From Streptomyces sp. S3(2020) (GTDB lineage Bacteria; Actinomycetota; Actinomycetes; Streptomycetales; Streptomycetaceae): 64,000 nt of DNA. The translations under genes were made by a program, and so were the position numbers. The notes beneath the pieces were generated by a model. It saw only the letters and a program-made list of their open reading frames with translations, had not been told where the DNA came from and did no database searches. Shown here one piece after another: positions 1-8,551 of the stretch (positions are counted from its first letter, which is position 1; each line of letters starts with the position of its first letter). Location: assembly GCF_013044505.1 (NCBI RefSeq), contig NZ_JABERD010000005.1, forward strand, positions 1 through 64,000, written 5' to 3'.

Positions 1-1
1 A

Positions 2-883
2 CCCCACGCCGAGCCCCGCACAGAGCCCGCCACCGACCCCGCCCGCCCCCGCAAGAGCCTCCTGGCCGGCGCCGCCATCGCCGGAACCCTGCTGGCGGCC
101 GTCCCGTTCCTCATCACCACGCCCCACGGCGACGACGAGCACGGCAGCCGCTCCACGGACGCCCTCACGGGCACTGTCCTCGGCGGCGCGGCCGACCAGG
201 AGATCCCCGGGGTCTTCGGCACCGCCGCCCCCTCCCCCGGCGGCACCGCGTCCACCCGTGCCAAGGACGGCAGCGGGCACGGCAAGGACGGTTCAGGTTC
301 AGGCACCGGCTCAGGCTCGGGCACCTCCGGGGGCGGTTCGGGCCACTCCGGATCGAGCTCGGGCGGCAAGAAGACCCCGGATGCGAAGACGCAGAAGTCC
401 GCCCAGACCCCCTCCACTTCGAGTACCAAGTCGAACAGCGGCAAGACCACGGGGACGAACACGGGCGGCACCAGCAGTTCGGGCAGCACGGTCACCGCCG
501 TGGGGATCCGTGGCTACGCCTCCAACCGCTGCCTGGACGTCACCGACGGCTCCAGCGCTGACGGCACCCCCCTGCAGATCTGGGACTGCACGGGAGCGTC
601 CTGGCAGAAGTGGAAGTTCATGGCGGACGGCACGGTCCGCTCGATGGGCAAGTGCATGGACGTGGCCTGGGGTTCGACGGCCAACGGCGCTTCGATCCAG
701 CTGGCGGACTGCAGTGGCAACCAGGCCCAGCAGTTCCGGCTGAACTCCTCGCACGACCTGGTCAGCGTCAAGGCCGACAAGTGCGTGGACGTCAAGGACC
801 AGCTGACGGCCAACGGCAGCGCGCTCCAGCTGTGGACGTGCGGCGGCACCGACAACCAGAAGTGGGGCAAGGTCCAGCTCTGA
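2..883 (+). CDS. Membrane-anchored ricin-type beta-trefoil lectin protein (5' partial)
   Basis: The frame is open from the left edge, so the true start lies outside the window. What is visible is a hydrophobic segment (about residues 20-38, AGAAIAGTLLAAVPFLI), then a long Gly/Ser/Thr/Lys-rich linker, then a C-terminal ricin B-type beta-trefoil of about 120 residues with repeated Q-x-W or similar motifs (LQIWDC, WQKWKF, LQLWTC, NQKWGK) and paired cysteines. This family binds carbohydrate outside the cell. In Streptomyces such a module often follows a cytoplasmic N-terminal region, sometimes a helix-turn-helix or sigma-like domain, but that part is not visible here. The gene converges on the SARP gene with only 23 bp between stop codons. 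Confidence 0.85.
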   Translation, partial: PHAEPRTEPATDPARPRKSLLAGAAIAGTLLAAVPFLITTPHGDDEHGSRSTDALTGTVLGGAADQEIPGVFGTAAPSPGGTASTRAKDGSGHGKDGSGSGTGSGSGTSGGGSGHSGSSSGGKKTPDAKTQKSAQTPSTSSTKSNSGKTTGTNTGGTSSSGSTVTAVGIRGYASNRCLDVTDGSSADGTPLQIWDCTGASWQKWKFMADGTVRSMGKCMDVAWGSTANGASIQLADCSGNQAQQFRLNSSHDLVSVKADKCVDVKDQLTANGSALQLWTCGGTDNQKWGKVQL

Positions 884-906
884 CAGAGGTCCGGCGCCTG
901 CCGCGG

Positions 907-3900
907 TCAGTCCTGTGCGCGCCGCGCGGTGCCCGTCCAGTGCATCGCGCCCCACCGTCGCGCGACCCCGTCCGCCCGTGCGAAGTACCGGTGGGCCGTC
1001 TCCTCCTCACCGAGCAGCCGGTGCAGCAGGCCCAGATAGTGGGCCACCGGTCGCATGGCGAACACGGTGTACGCGCCCCCCGACAACTGATCGCGCACGG
1101 GCAGCAGTTGCCGTATCAGCTCGGGTGCCTCGGCATGCCGCCCCAGCAGTGCGGCCAGTTCGGCGCGTATGCAGGTGTTCCGCGTGTGATGGTGATCGTG
1201 CCGCAGCGCGATGCGCCCGACCGTCCGGGCCTCGTCGAGCCGCCCCAGGCGGGCGAGGACCAGCGCGTACGTGTCCCCGTCGATCGGACCGTTGCGCTCG
1301 TACCGGTCCCGGGCCAGTGCCACCAGTTCCGCCACCTGCCCCCGCGCGAGCCCCACGGTGATCAGGGCCAGCTCGTGGAAGTCCCGGGCGTGCATCATGC
1401 CGTGCCGGCGCATCAGTGCGCCGACCTCGTCGTATCCCCGCAACGCCCCGTCGAAGTCCCCCTGCACCTGCGCCAGCATGGCGAGGCTCGCCCGGTGTAC
1501 GGCCTCCGACTCGACCAACCGGTAGCGGCGGGCGAGTTCCAGGCCCGCCTCGGCGTGCCGTCGCAGCGCCTTCGGGTCGTTGCGTGCCCCGGCGACACTG
1601 GCGTCGATGAACTGGCACACCCACCGGTAGACCGGCAGGTCGAGCCGTTCGGCCAGCACGCGCAGCTCGACGGCGATCCGGGAGCGGAACCCGATGGCCC
1701 GCTCATAGGAACGGCACTTGGCAGCGGAGGCCAACGCCTGGGCGAGCAGGGCGGGTTCACCGCTGCGACGGGCCACGACGACCAGTTCCCGCGCGGCCAG
1801 CACGACCCGCTGGGGGTCGTCCTCACCGGACAGTTCGGCGACGAGCGTGTCCAGCAACAGGCAGCGGACCGCCGCGCCGGGCTCCTTCTCCGCGATACCG
1901 AACTGGTCCGCATCCTGGCCCGCGTCCTGACTCGCATCCTGGCCCGCGTCCTGACTCGCCTCGGCGAGAAGCCGTTCCAGAGCGGCCACGACAGGCCGGT
2001 CCACCGCGCCGTAGGGGCGCGTCTGCCAGGGAGTGGGCACCTGCCACCCGGTCAGCGCGGCGGCGAGCAGGTCGTCGCGCCCGGCCGCCTCCGCGATCTC
2101 GATGGCCCGGCTCCGGGTGACCCGGGCCGCAGGTGCCGTTCCTGCCCTGACCTGGGCCCGCAGCAGCTTCCCGAGCAGCTCGACCCGGCGCGCGTCCCGG
2201 TCCCCACCGGGCTCCGGTATCCGCTCGTACGACTCGACGACCCGTTCCAGCATCCCCACGGCGGCGTCGTAGGCGTATCTGCGCTCGGCCAACTCAGCGG
2301 CCCGCAGACCGTGTTCGACGGCAAGCGGGGCCAGGGCCGCGGTACCGGACCGGGAGCAGTGGTGGGCGAGGGCGGTGGAGTCGTCGGGCCGCAGATCGCG
2401 CAGCGCCTCGGCGACGCGGGCGTGCGCACGGCCGCGGCGCAGCCACGTCAGGTCGGTGTAGAGGGTGTCGCGTACCAGGGCGTGGGCGAACCGGATCCGC
2501 CCCGGCCCGGGTTCGACGAGCAGGCCGGCCACGACGCCCGCCTCCAGCCCGTCCAGGACGTCCGCCTCGCCCGACTCGGCGGCCCGCATGAGCACTTCGA
2601 CATGGGCCTCTCGCCCCACCACGGCGGCCAGCCGCAGCACCTCGAAGGCCTGCCGGGGCAATCGGGCGAGCCTGCGCCGCAGCACGTCCCGCACTCCTTG
2701 CGGCACATCGGACAGCGCCACCAGCGACCCCTCGCTGGCCAACAGCCGTGCGCTTTCCCGCACATAGAAGGGGTTCCCGCCGGTGCGCTCGGCCAGGGCG
2801 GTCACGGTGTGCGGGTCGACGTCGGCCCCGCACACCGCGGTCACCAGGGTGCGTACGTCCCGCGTCTCCAGTCCGCCGAGGGCGATCCGGTACGGCGACG
2901 ACCTGGCCGCGAGCTGTCCGAGTGTTCCCGCCAGCCGTCCCGCCTCTCCGGGCCGATGGGCGGTGAGCACCAGTACGGGCGGCCCGTCGACGCCCGTGAT
3001 GTACTCCAGCAGGGCGAGCGTCTCGGTGTCGCCGCGATGCAGATCGTCGATCACCACGGCGAGCGGACCACAGGCGGCGACCTGTCCCATCCAGGTGGCC
3101 ACGGCCCGATGCAGCAGAAACCGCCCGGCCACGGCGTCCGTCGGCGCCTCCTCGGCCGCGCGCTCCCCCAACAGGGCGGCCACTGCCGCCGGTTCGGCGG
3201 GCGGCGCCTTCTGAGCCAGCGCCCCCAACGCCTCGACCCAGGCCCAGGCGGGCGGGGCGCCGTCGAACTCCGGGCACCGCCCCACGACCACGGTCCACCC
3301 CTCCCGGGCCAGCCGCTGGAAGGCCCGCCCCAGCAACCGGGTCTTCCCGACCCCGGCTTCCCCGGTGACCTGAACGACCCCGCCCGAGTACCGGCTCGCA
3401 TCCGCGGCCTGTGCGAGCGCCGTCAGTTCGGTGTCCCGGCCGACGAAGAGGTCGTCGCCCACGGAATCCGCGAGGGGGGCTTCGAGAGGGCTCAAGGTGC
3501 CACACTCCGCCTCCGGGGTTGCGGCCGGGGTCGGGGATGCACCACCGCCGTCTGACACTCGGTCGTCGAACGCGTTGCTTGTCCGGCCCCGTCTCCCCGC
3601 GCCCAACGCCTCGTCTGCCGCGCCCTCCCCGACTGCGCTTCCTCCCAGCGCGGTTGCCTCACTCTGATGGCATTGTCCCCGGAGCAGTTCCTGCTCAAGT
3701 GCGACCAGTTCGGGTCCCGGCTCCAGCCCGAGCTCGTGGCGCAGAATCTGTCGGCTGCGGCGCAGCGCGCCCATCGCGTCCGCCCGCCGCCCGGCCCCCG
3801 ACAGAGCGGTGGCCAGCAGTCGCCACCCCTCCTCACGCAGGGGCTGCTCCCGGGTGAACACCTCGGCCAGGGGCACGGCCTCGTCCCCCCGCCCGCCACG

Positions 3901-4413
3901 GATCACGGCGTCGATGAGCATCTCGCGTGCGGTGAAGTGGAGTTCGGTCATCCGGGCCACCTCGGTGAGGGCCCATTCGGCATCGGCCACCTCCACGAAG
4001 GCGGGTCCCCGCCACCACCCCAGTGCCTCCTGCAACAGGCGTCGGGCCTCGTCGGCGGACACCCCCCGGGCCCGCCGCAGTGCTTCCTCGAACCGCCAGG
4101 CGTCGACCGCCTCGTCCGGCAGCCGCAGCGCGTAGCCGGGGGCACTGCTGACCAGCACCTCGCAGGGCGCTCGCCGTGGTCGCCGCGGCTCAAGAACCCT
4201 GCGCAGATTCGAGACGTACGACTGGAGCGAGGCCAGAGCCCGGCGCGGTGGACTCCCCTCCCACAACTGGTCGACCATCCGGTCGACGGACACCACACCG
4301 CCACGGGCGCAGAGCAGCATCGCGAGAACGGCCCGCTGCCGAGGCCCGCCGAGCCCGACCCGCACGCCGTCCACGTCGGCCTCTATGGACCCGAGCACTC
4401 GCAACCGCACCAT
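907..4413 (-). CDS. SARP/AfsR-type regulator with BTAD, AAA ATPase and TPR-like C-terminus
   Basis: About 1168 residues. The N-terminus is an OmpR-type winged helix (MVRLRVLGS start, about residues 1-95), followed by a bacterial transcriptional activation domain (about 100-245), a low-complexity linker, then a signalling ATPase domain with Walker A GEAGVGKTR near residue 350 and a Walker B-like VVIDDLH. The rest is helical repeat-like. The start at 4413 was chosen because MVRLRVLGS is the canonical SARP N-terminus; an in-frame ATG at 4479 would add 22 residues with no family resemblance. Large SARPs of this architecture activate secondary metabolism or act as global regulators, but no biosynthetic cluster lies next to it, so the target is unknown. 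A 24-bp tandem duplication lies within the gene. Confidence 0.9.
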   Translation of the reverse strand: MVRLRVLGSIEADVDGVRVGLGGPRQRAVLAMLLCARGGVVSVDRMVDQLWEGSPPRRALASLQSYVSNLRRVLEPRRPRRAPCEVLVSSAPGYALRLPDEAVDAWRFEEALRRARGVSADEARRLLQEALGWWRGPAFVEVADAEWALTEVARMTELHFTAREMLIDAVIRGGRGDEAVPLAEVFTREQPLREEGWRLLATALSGAGRRADAMGALRRSRQILRHELGLEPGPELVALEQELLRGQCHQSEATALGGSAVGEGAADEALGAGRRGRTSNAFDDRVSDGGGASPTPAATPEAECGTLSPLEAPLADSVGDDLFVGRDTELTALAQAADASRYSGGVVQVTGEAGVGKTRLLGRAFQRLAREGWTVVVGRCPEFDGAPPAWAWVEALGALAQKAPPAEPAAVAALLGERAAEEAPTDAVAGRFLLHRAVATWMGQVAACGPLAVVIDDLHRGDTETLALLEYITGVDGPPVLVLTAHRPGEAGRLAGTLGQLAARSSPYRIALGGLETRDVRTLVTAVCGADVDPHTVTALAERTGGNPFYVRESARLLASEGSLVALSDVPQGVRDVLRRRLARLPRQAFEVLRLAAVVGREAHVEVLMRAAESGEADVLDGLEAGVVAGLLVEPGPGRIRFAHALVRDTLYTDLTWLRRGRAHARVAEALRDLRPDDSTALAHHCSRSGTAALAPLAVEHGLRAAELAERRYAYDAAVGMLERVVESYERIPEPGGDRDARRVELLGKLLRAQVRAGTAPAARVTRSRAIEIAEAAGRDDLLAAALTGWQVPTPWQTRPYGAVDRPVVAALERLLAEASQDAGQDASQDAGQDADQFGIAEKEPGAAVRCLLLDTLVAELSGEDDPQRVVLAARELVVVARRSGEPALLAQALASAAKCRSYERAIGFRSRIAVELRVLAERLDLPVYRWVCQFIDASVAGARNDPKALRRHAEAGLELARRYRLVESEAVHRASLAMLAQVQGDFDGALRGYDEVGALMRRHGMMHARDFHELALITVGLARGQVAELVALARDRYERNGPIDGDTYALVLARLGRLDEARTVGRIALRHDHHHTRNTCIRAELAALLGRHAEAPELIRQLLPVRDQLSGGAYTVFAMRPVAHYLGLLHRLLGEEETAHRYFARADGVARRWGAMHWTGTARRAQD
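1909..1956. repeat. Two perfect tandem 24-bp units inside the SARP gene
   Basis: The unit spanning 1909-1932 is repeated exactly at 1933-1956, and a shorter degenerate copy follows. Because the unit is a multiple of three it encodes a reiterated Ser-Gln-Asp-Ala-Gly-Gln-Asp-Ala stretch without breaking the frame. It lies in a predicted loop of the C-terminal repeat region and could vary in copy number between strains. Confidence 0.9.
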
Positions 4414-4506
4414 GATGGAGGCATCGTAGGCGCTGTTCCCGTGCCTCCCTGATTCGAAAGGCGTAGAGGGCGATGGCACTCTCGGCGCCCCGACCCCTCG
4501 GCGATG

Positions 4507-5187
4507 TCAGAGCGAGGCCCCCGCGCACTGGACGAGTTGCTGACCGGTGATCGCGCCGCCCTCCGGTCCGAGGAGGAAGGCCGTCAGGCCCGCGACCTCC
4601 TCGGGGGAGACGAGCCGTCCCAGCGGCGGGAGCGCCGGAGGCGTGCGGGCTCGGCCGGGGTCGGACAGCATCGGGGTGTCGGTCGGGCCGGGGGCGAGCA
4701 CGTTGACGGTGATGCCGCGGCCGGCCAGTTCGGCGGCCCAGGAGCGCGCGAGCGCGGGCAGTGCGGCTTTGGTCGCGGCGTACTGGCTCTTGCCGGGGAC
4801 GCCGGTCGCCGTGCGGCTGCCGACGAGCACCACGCGGGCGCCGTCGGGCAGCCGGTCGGCGAGTGTGTCGACGAGGATCGTGGCGGCCTGGACGTGGACC
4901 CGCCACATCAGCTCGCCGTCGGCAGCGGACAACTCGCCCAGCGGGGCGGAGCGTTGGAGCCCGGCGGCGTGCACGACCGCGTCGGGGGCGGTCAGGTCGG
5001 CGAGTGCCTCGGGCAGTGTGGCGGGCTCGGCCAAGTCCGCCTGGAGCCAGGTCAGTCCGGGCGCGGGTGCCGGTGGGCGGCGGCTGATTCCGGTGACCTG
5101 CCAGCCGTCGCGCAGGAGGCGACGGGAGATCGCCGCTCCGATTCCCGAACTGACGCCGGTGACCAGGGCGTGGCGCGTGTCAGGCAT
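4507..5187 (-). CDS. Short-chain dehydrogenase/reductase
   Basis: A 226-residue classical SDR, the usual length. The Rossmann glycine motif TGVSSGIG is at residues 10-17, and the catalytic Tyr-x3-Lys (YAATK) lies after a Ser in VLVGSR. It should carry out NAD(P)-dependent oxidation or reduction of an alcohol or ketone in the cytoplasm; the substrate cannot be read. A GGAGGA ribosome site precedes the ATG. It sits 45 bp downstream of the DeoR gene on the same strand and is probably the last gene of the operon that starts with the kinase-PdxA gene, so it may act on the same sugar acid. Confidence 0.9.
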   Translation of the reverse strand: MPDTRHALVTGVSSGIGAAISRRLLRDGWQVTGISRRPPAPAPGLTWLQADLAEPATLPEALADLTAPDAVVHAAGLQRSAPLGELSAADGELMWRVHVQAATILVDTLADRLPDGARVVLVGSRTATGVPGKSQYAATKAALPALARSWAAELAGRGITVNVLAPGPTDTPMLSDPGRARTPPALPPLGRLVSPEEVAGLTAFLLGPEGGAITGQQLVQCAGASL

Positions 5188-5232
5188 GGCGTGTTCCTCC
5201 GACGGGCGTCCGTGTCCCGGCCCGTGCGACCG

Positions 5233-6045
5233 TCATGCCGGCACCGTCCCCGGCTCCGGCTCGGTGGGCGGCGGCATCTCGGCCAGGATCACCTCGACGC
5301 CGTGCCCGCGCAGTTCGGCGACGATCGCCGGGTCGGCCGCCGGGTCCGTGATCAGGGTCCAGCCGGCGGGCAGCGTCGCCCAGGCGTGGAAGGGGCGGCG
5401 GCCGAGCTTGGCCGCGTGGGCGAGGACGTACACCTGGTCGGCCCGGTCGGCCATCAGTTCCTTCAGCCGGGTCTGGCGCAGGTCGGCCTCGCAGATGCCG
5501 TGCTTGGGCGAGATGCCGTCGGTGCCGAGGAAGACGCGGTCGAAGGTCATGCGGTCCAGCGCGGCCTCGGTCAGCGGGCCGACGAAGCCCTGGCTGAGGG
5601 GGCGTAGCGTGCCACCGAGGCATTCGACGTGGACCGTCTCGACGTCGGAGAGTTCCTGAAGTGCCGTCAATCCCGTGGTGGCGACGGTGAGTTCTTTGGC
5701 CGAGCGCAGTTCGTGGGCGAGGGCGCCCACCGTGGATCCGGCGTCCAGGAGGACGGTCTCGCCCGCGCGCACCTCGGCGGCGGCCCGGCGGGCGATGGCC
5801 CGCTTCGCCTCGAACGCCTCGCCCGTACGCTGCCGGAGCGATGCCTCGGGGTGGGCTGTGAGCGCCATGGCACCGCCGTAGGTGCGGGCGAGCCGGCCGT
5901 CGGCGGTCAGCTTGGCGAGGTCGCGGCGGATGGTGGAGGCGGTGACGCCGAAGCGCTGGGACAGTTCCTCGACGCTGGTGAGGCCGGTCGTGGTGGCCAG
6001 GTGCAGGATCCGGTCGCGCCGGGCCTGGGAGCCGTTGGGAGACAT
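5233..6045 (-). CDS. DeoR/GlpR-family transcriptional regulator
   Basis: A 270-residue protein with the N-terminal DeoR helix-turn-helix (SVEELSQRFGVTASTIRRDL, about residues 24-43) and the C-terminal DeoR sensor domain (LDAGST and related motifs). These proteins are usually repressors that sense phosphorylated sugars. It lies between the kinase-PdxA gene (67-bp gap) and the SDR, all on the minus strand. The likely effector is the phosphorylated sugar acid made by the neighbouring kinase. Likely operators are the repeated TTGCG elements between the divergent operons at 8411-8476. Confidence 0.92.
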   Translation of the reverse strand: MSPNGSQARRDRILHLATTTGLTSVEELSQRFGVTASTIRRDLAKLTADGRLARTYGGAMALTAHPEASLRQRTGEAFEAKRAIARRAAAEVRAGETVLLDAGSTVGALAHELRSAKELTVATTGLTALQELSDVETVHVECLGGTLRPLSQGFVGPLTEAALDRMTFDRVFLGTDGISPKHGICEADLRQTRLKELMADRADQVYVLAHAAKLGRRPFHAWATLPAGWTLITDPAADPAIVAELRGHGVEVILAEMPPPTEPEPGTVPA

Positions 6046-6112
6046 CTGTCGTGGAGTCCTTCGCTGCGTGGACCGCTGGGCGGCGGTCTCAGAGGGCCGG
6101 TCAGCGGACCGG

Positions 6113-8341
6113 TCAGGGGGCCGGAACGGACGACATCTCGGCTGCCTGGCGCAGGGCCTCGACCATGCTACCGGCCTCGGCGATGCCCTTCCCCGCGATG
6201 TCGAAGGCCGTTCCGTGGTCGACGGAGGTGCGGATGACGGGCAGTCCCACGGTCATGTTGACGCCCGCCTCGATGCCCAGCACCTTCACCGGGCCGTGTC
6301 CCTGGTCGTGGTACATGGCGACGATCAGGTCGTAGTCGCCGCGTCCGGCGAGGAAGAAGGCCGTGTCGGCGGGGAGCGGGCCGCGGGCGTCGATGCCGTC
6401 CGCGCGCAGTACTTCGAGGGCGGGGACGATCTTCTCCTCCTCCTCGCCGTAGCCGAACAGTCCGTTCTCGCCGGCGTGCGGGTTGATGCCGCAGACCCCG
6501 ATCACCGGGTTCGGGACGCCCGCCCGCACCATCGCCTCGTGGCCCCGGCGCACCGTGCGTTCGACCAGCCCCGGCTCGATGCGGTTGACGGCGTCGATGA
6601 GGCCGATGTGGGTGGTGACGTGGATGACCTTCACCTTGGGCGTCGACAGCATCATCGACACCTCGTCCACTCCGGTCAGATGGGCCAGCAGTTCGGTGTG
6701 GCCCGGGAAGACGTGCCCGGCGGCGTGCAGGGCCTCCTTGTTGAGCGGGGCGGTGCAGATGCCCTGCACGTCCCCCTTCATCGCGAGGTCGGCGGCCACC
6801 CGGATGTACTGGTAGGCGCCCTCCCCCGCCACCGGGGACAGTTCGCCCCAGGGCAGGTCGGCGGGGAGCAGGCCGAGGTCGATGACGTTGATGCGGCCCG
6901 TCGTGAACTCGGCCTCGTCCGGGGTGGTCACGGTCGCGATGGCGCAGTCGACGCCCAGGATCGCCGCGGCCTGGCGCAGCCGTTCGGCGTCGCCGATGAC
7001 GACGGGACGGCAGCGTCCGAGGGTGTCCGGGTGCAGCAGCGCCGGGACGATCACCTCGGGGCCGATGCCCGCGCCGTCCCCCATGGTCACCGCGATGAGC
7101 GGGAGCGGGCTGCGGTTACCGGCGGTCGGGGTGGCGTTCACCAGGGGGTCTCCTTGCAGTGAATGGGGGTGGAGGGCCGCGGCGATCCGCAGCAGCGAGT
7201 CGGTGTCGCCGAAGCTGCCGGGCCGGGTGACGACATGGCGGCCGTCGGGTGTGACGGCGTGGACGGCGCCGTGGTGGATCTGTCCGAGGGGGGTCAGGTG
7301 CGGTACGCCGAGGGCGTCGAGCACGCGGCGGGCTGTCTCCCCGCCGGTCAGGACGAGGTCGGCGTCGCCCGCGATGTCGGCGACGAGACGGGCGAGTCCG
7401 CGCACCGCGTGGTGTGCGGAGCCCGGCCGGACGCCCTGGGTGCTGTCGATGCTGAGGACGGTCACGTCCGAGGTGCCGTCAGGGGCCGGTCGTGCGCCCG
7501 GGGCTGACAACTCGTCGAGCGGTACGGCGATGTGGTGCGCGCCGCGCTCCACAAGTTGCGCGATCTGCGCAGCCGCGGTGGGTTCGGCGGTGCCGACGAC
7601 GACGAGGAGGGGCCGCCGCCGACGCCGTACAGGAGGCGCCGCCGCCCGCGGTGTCAGCAGGCGGCCGACCGCGGCGGCGAGCCCGCCCGTGCCGGTCAGG
7701 CGGACGCCCGGTCCGCAGGCGAGGGCGGCTTCGGCGATCAGGTCCAGGTCGGTGTCCGTCTCCGCGTCACAGAGCGGGATGCGGCCGGCGTCGAGCGTCC
7801 GCCGCAGCACGGACGGCAGCCGACCGCCCCGTACGGCTTCCAGCGGCACGACCGCCGTACGGCAGTCCGCGAGCGCCTCGGCCACCGAGGACGGGGGCGC
7901 GGTGCCCTCCGCCCGCCAGGTGCCGGTGGCGTGCAGGGGGACCCCGCCAAGGTGGACCACACCCTCGCGCACCGTGCGGTCCAGGGCCGGCAGGGCGGTG
8001 GCGACGACGACACCCTCGGCTTCTTCCGCGAGGGCGGCCGTCTCGGCGGCGAGGTTGCCCCGCAGCAGGGAGTCGGCCTTCTTCAGCACCAGGGTGCCCG
8101 TGGGTACGCCGTGCAGGGCCTCGCGGACGCGTCGGGCGGCGTCGCTCGCGGTCAGGCTCCGGGTGTCGAGGTCCACGACCACGGGCGCGCCGTCCGGCGG
8201 CGGAGTCCACGGCGCGGGGCCGAGCACGATCCGGCCGCCCGCGACACCGAGCGCCACGGCGGTCTCCGCCGCCCCGGACAGGTCGTCGGCGAGGGCGAGG
8301 AGGTGGCGCGGTGCCCCTGTGTCGCGCAGCGGGAAGGGCAT
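6113..8341 (-). CDS. Fused four-carbon acid-sugar kinase and PdxA-type 4-phosphate dehydrogenase
   Basis: A single 742-codon frame. Residues 1-400 are an OtnK/DtnK-type (DUF1537) kinase with ALADDLSGAAET at the N-terminus and LVLTGGETA in the nucleotide-binding half. Residues 401-742 are a full PdxA with metal-site histidines in FPGHTELL, NPHAGE and MYHDQGHG. Relatives of these two enzymes phosphorylate D-threonate or D-erythronate and then oxidise and decarboxylate the 4-phosphate to dihydroxyacetone phosphate, so the pair is more likely catabolic than a vitamin B6 gene. There is no stop between the halves, yet an AAGGAG site followed by GTG at 7141 could start PdxA separately. The kinase start at 8341 is the ATG before PFPLRDTG. 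The frame extends far upstream, but that part is antisense to the transporter genes. Confidence 0.88.
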   Translation of the reverse strand: MPFPLRDTGAPRHLLALADDLSGAAETAVALGVAGGRIVLGPAPWTPPPDGAPVVVDLDTRSLTASDAARRVREALHGVPTGTLVLKKADSLLRGNLAAETAALAEEAEGVVVATALPALDRTVREGVVHLGGVPLHATGTWRAEGTAPPSSVAEALADCRTAVVPLEAVRGGRLPSVLRRTLDAGRIPLCDAETDTDLDLIAEAALACGPGVRLTGTGGLAAAVGRLLTPRAAAPPVRRRRRPLLVVVGTAEPTAAAQIAQLVERGAHHIAVPLDELSAPGARPAPDGTSDVTVLSIDSTQGVRPGSAHHAVRGLARLVADIAGDADLVLTGGETARRVLDALGVPHLTPLGQIHHGAVHAVTPDGRHVVTRPGSFGDTDSLLRIAAALHPHSLQGDPLVNATPTAGNRSPLPLIAVTMGDGAGIGPEVIVPALLHPDTLGRCRPVVIGDAERLRQAAAILGVDCAIATVTTPDEAEFTTGRINVIDLGLLPADLPWGELSPVAGEGAYQYIRVAADLAMKGDVQGICTAPLNKEALHAAGHVFPGHTELLAHLTGVDEVSMMLSTPKVKVIHVTTHIGLIDAVNRIEPGLVERTVRRGHEAMVRAGVPNPVIGVCGINPHAGENGLFGYGEEEEKIVPALEVLRADGIDARGPLPADTAFFLAGRGDYDLIVAMYHDQGHGPVKVLGIEAGVNMTVGLPVIRTSVDHGTAFDIAGKGIAEAGSMVEALRQAAEMSSVPAP
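7139..7155 (-). promoter_or_regulatory. Internal ribosome-binding site and GTG inside the kinase-PdxA frame
   Basis: On the minus strand AAGGAG (7155-7150) is followed after 8 nt by GTG (7141-7139), in the same frame as both domains and exactly at the domain boundary. This is a good initiation site and would give a separate 342-residue PdxA, close to the normal family length of about 330, alongside the fused polypeptide. Confidence 0.6.
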
Positions 8342-8410
8342 GTCCGCCTCCTTGGGCCTCGGTCGAAGGGGAGGCACGCGGGGCGCCTCGGCGGCTCGAT
8401 GATGACACAC

Positions 8411-8476
8411 CTTGCGCGATCTGCGCGAGACCCCTTGCGTGATTCGCGCAACCGTGGAACGGTTTGCGCCGCGACA
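8411..8476. promoter_or_regulatory. Probable DeoR operator: repeated TTGCG elements in the divergent promoter
   Basis: In the 210-bp gap between the kinase-PdxA and transporter operons, CTTGCGCGATCTGCGCGA (8411) and CTTGCGTGATTCGCGCAA (8434) are imperfect palindromes spaced 23 bp apart, about two helical turns. A third half-like copy, TTTGCGCCGCG, begins near 8463. The adjacent DeoR-family gene makes these sites plausible operators controlling both operons. This is inferred from the repeats and context only. Confidence 0.55.
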
Positions 8477-8551
8477 GAAACCGGTGGCGTCCCGCAGGAC
8501 CGGCCGCCACCCCGAGCCGGTCGCCGCACCAGAACCCCCGAGAGGTCGACG

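Noticed and set aside
610-3555. A plus-strand frame of about 980 codons
   Set aside because: It is antisense to the SARP gene, whose domains are clear; high GC content keeps the opposite frame open.
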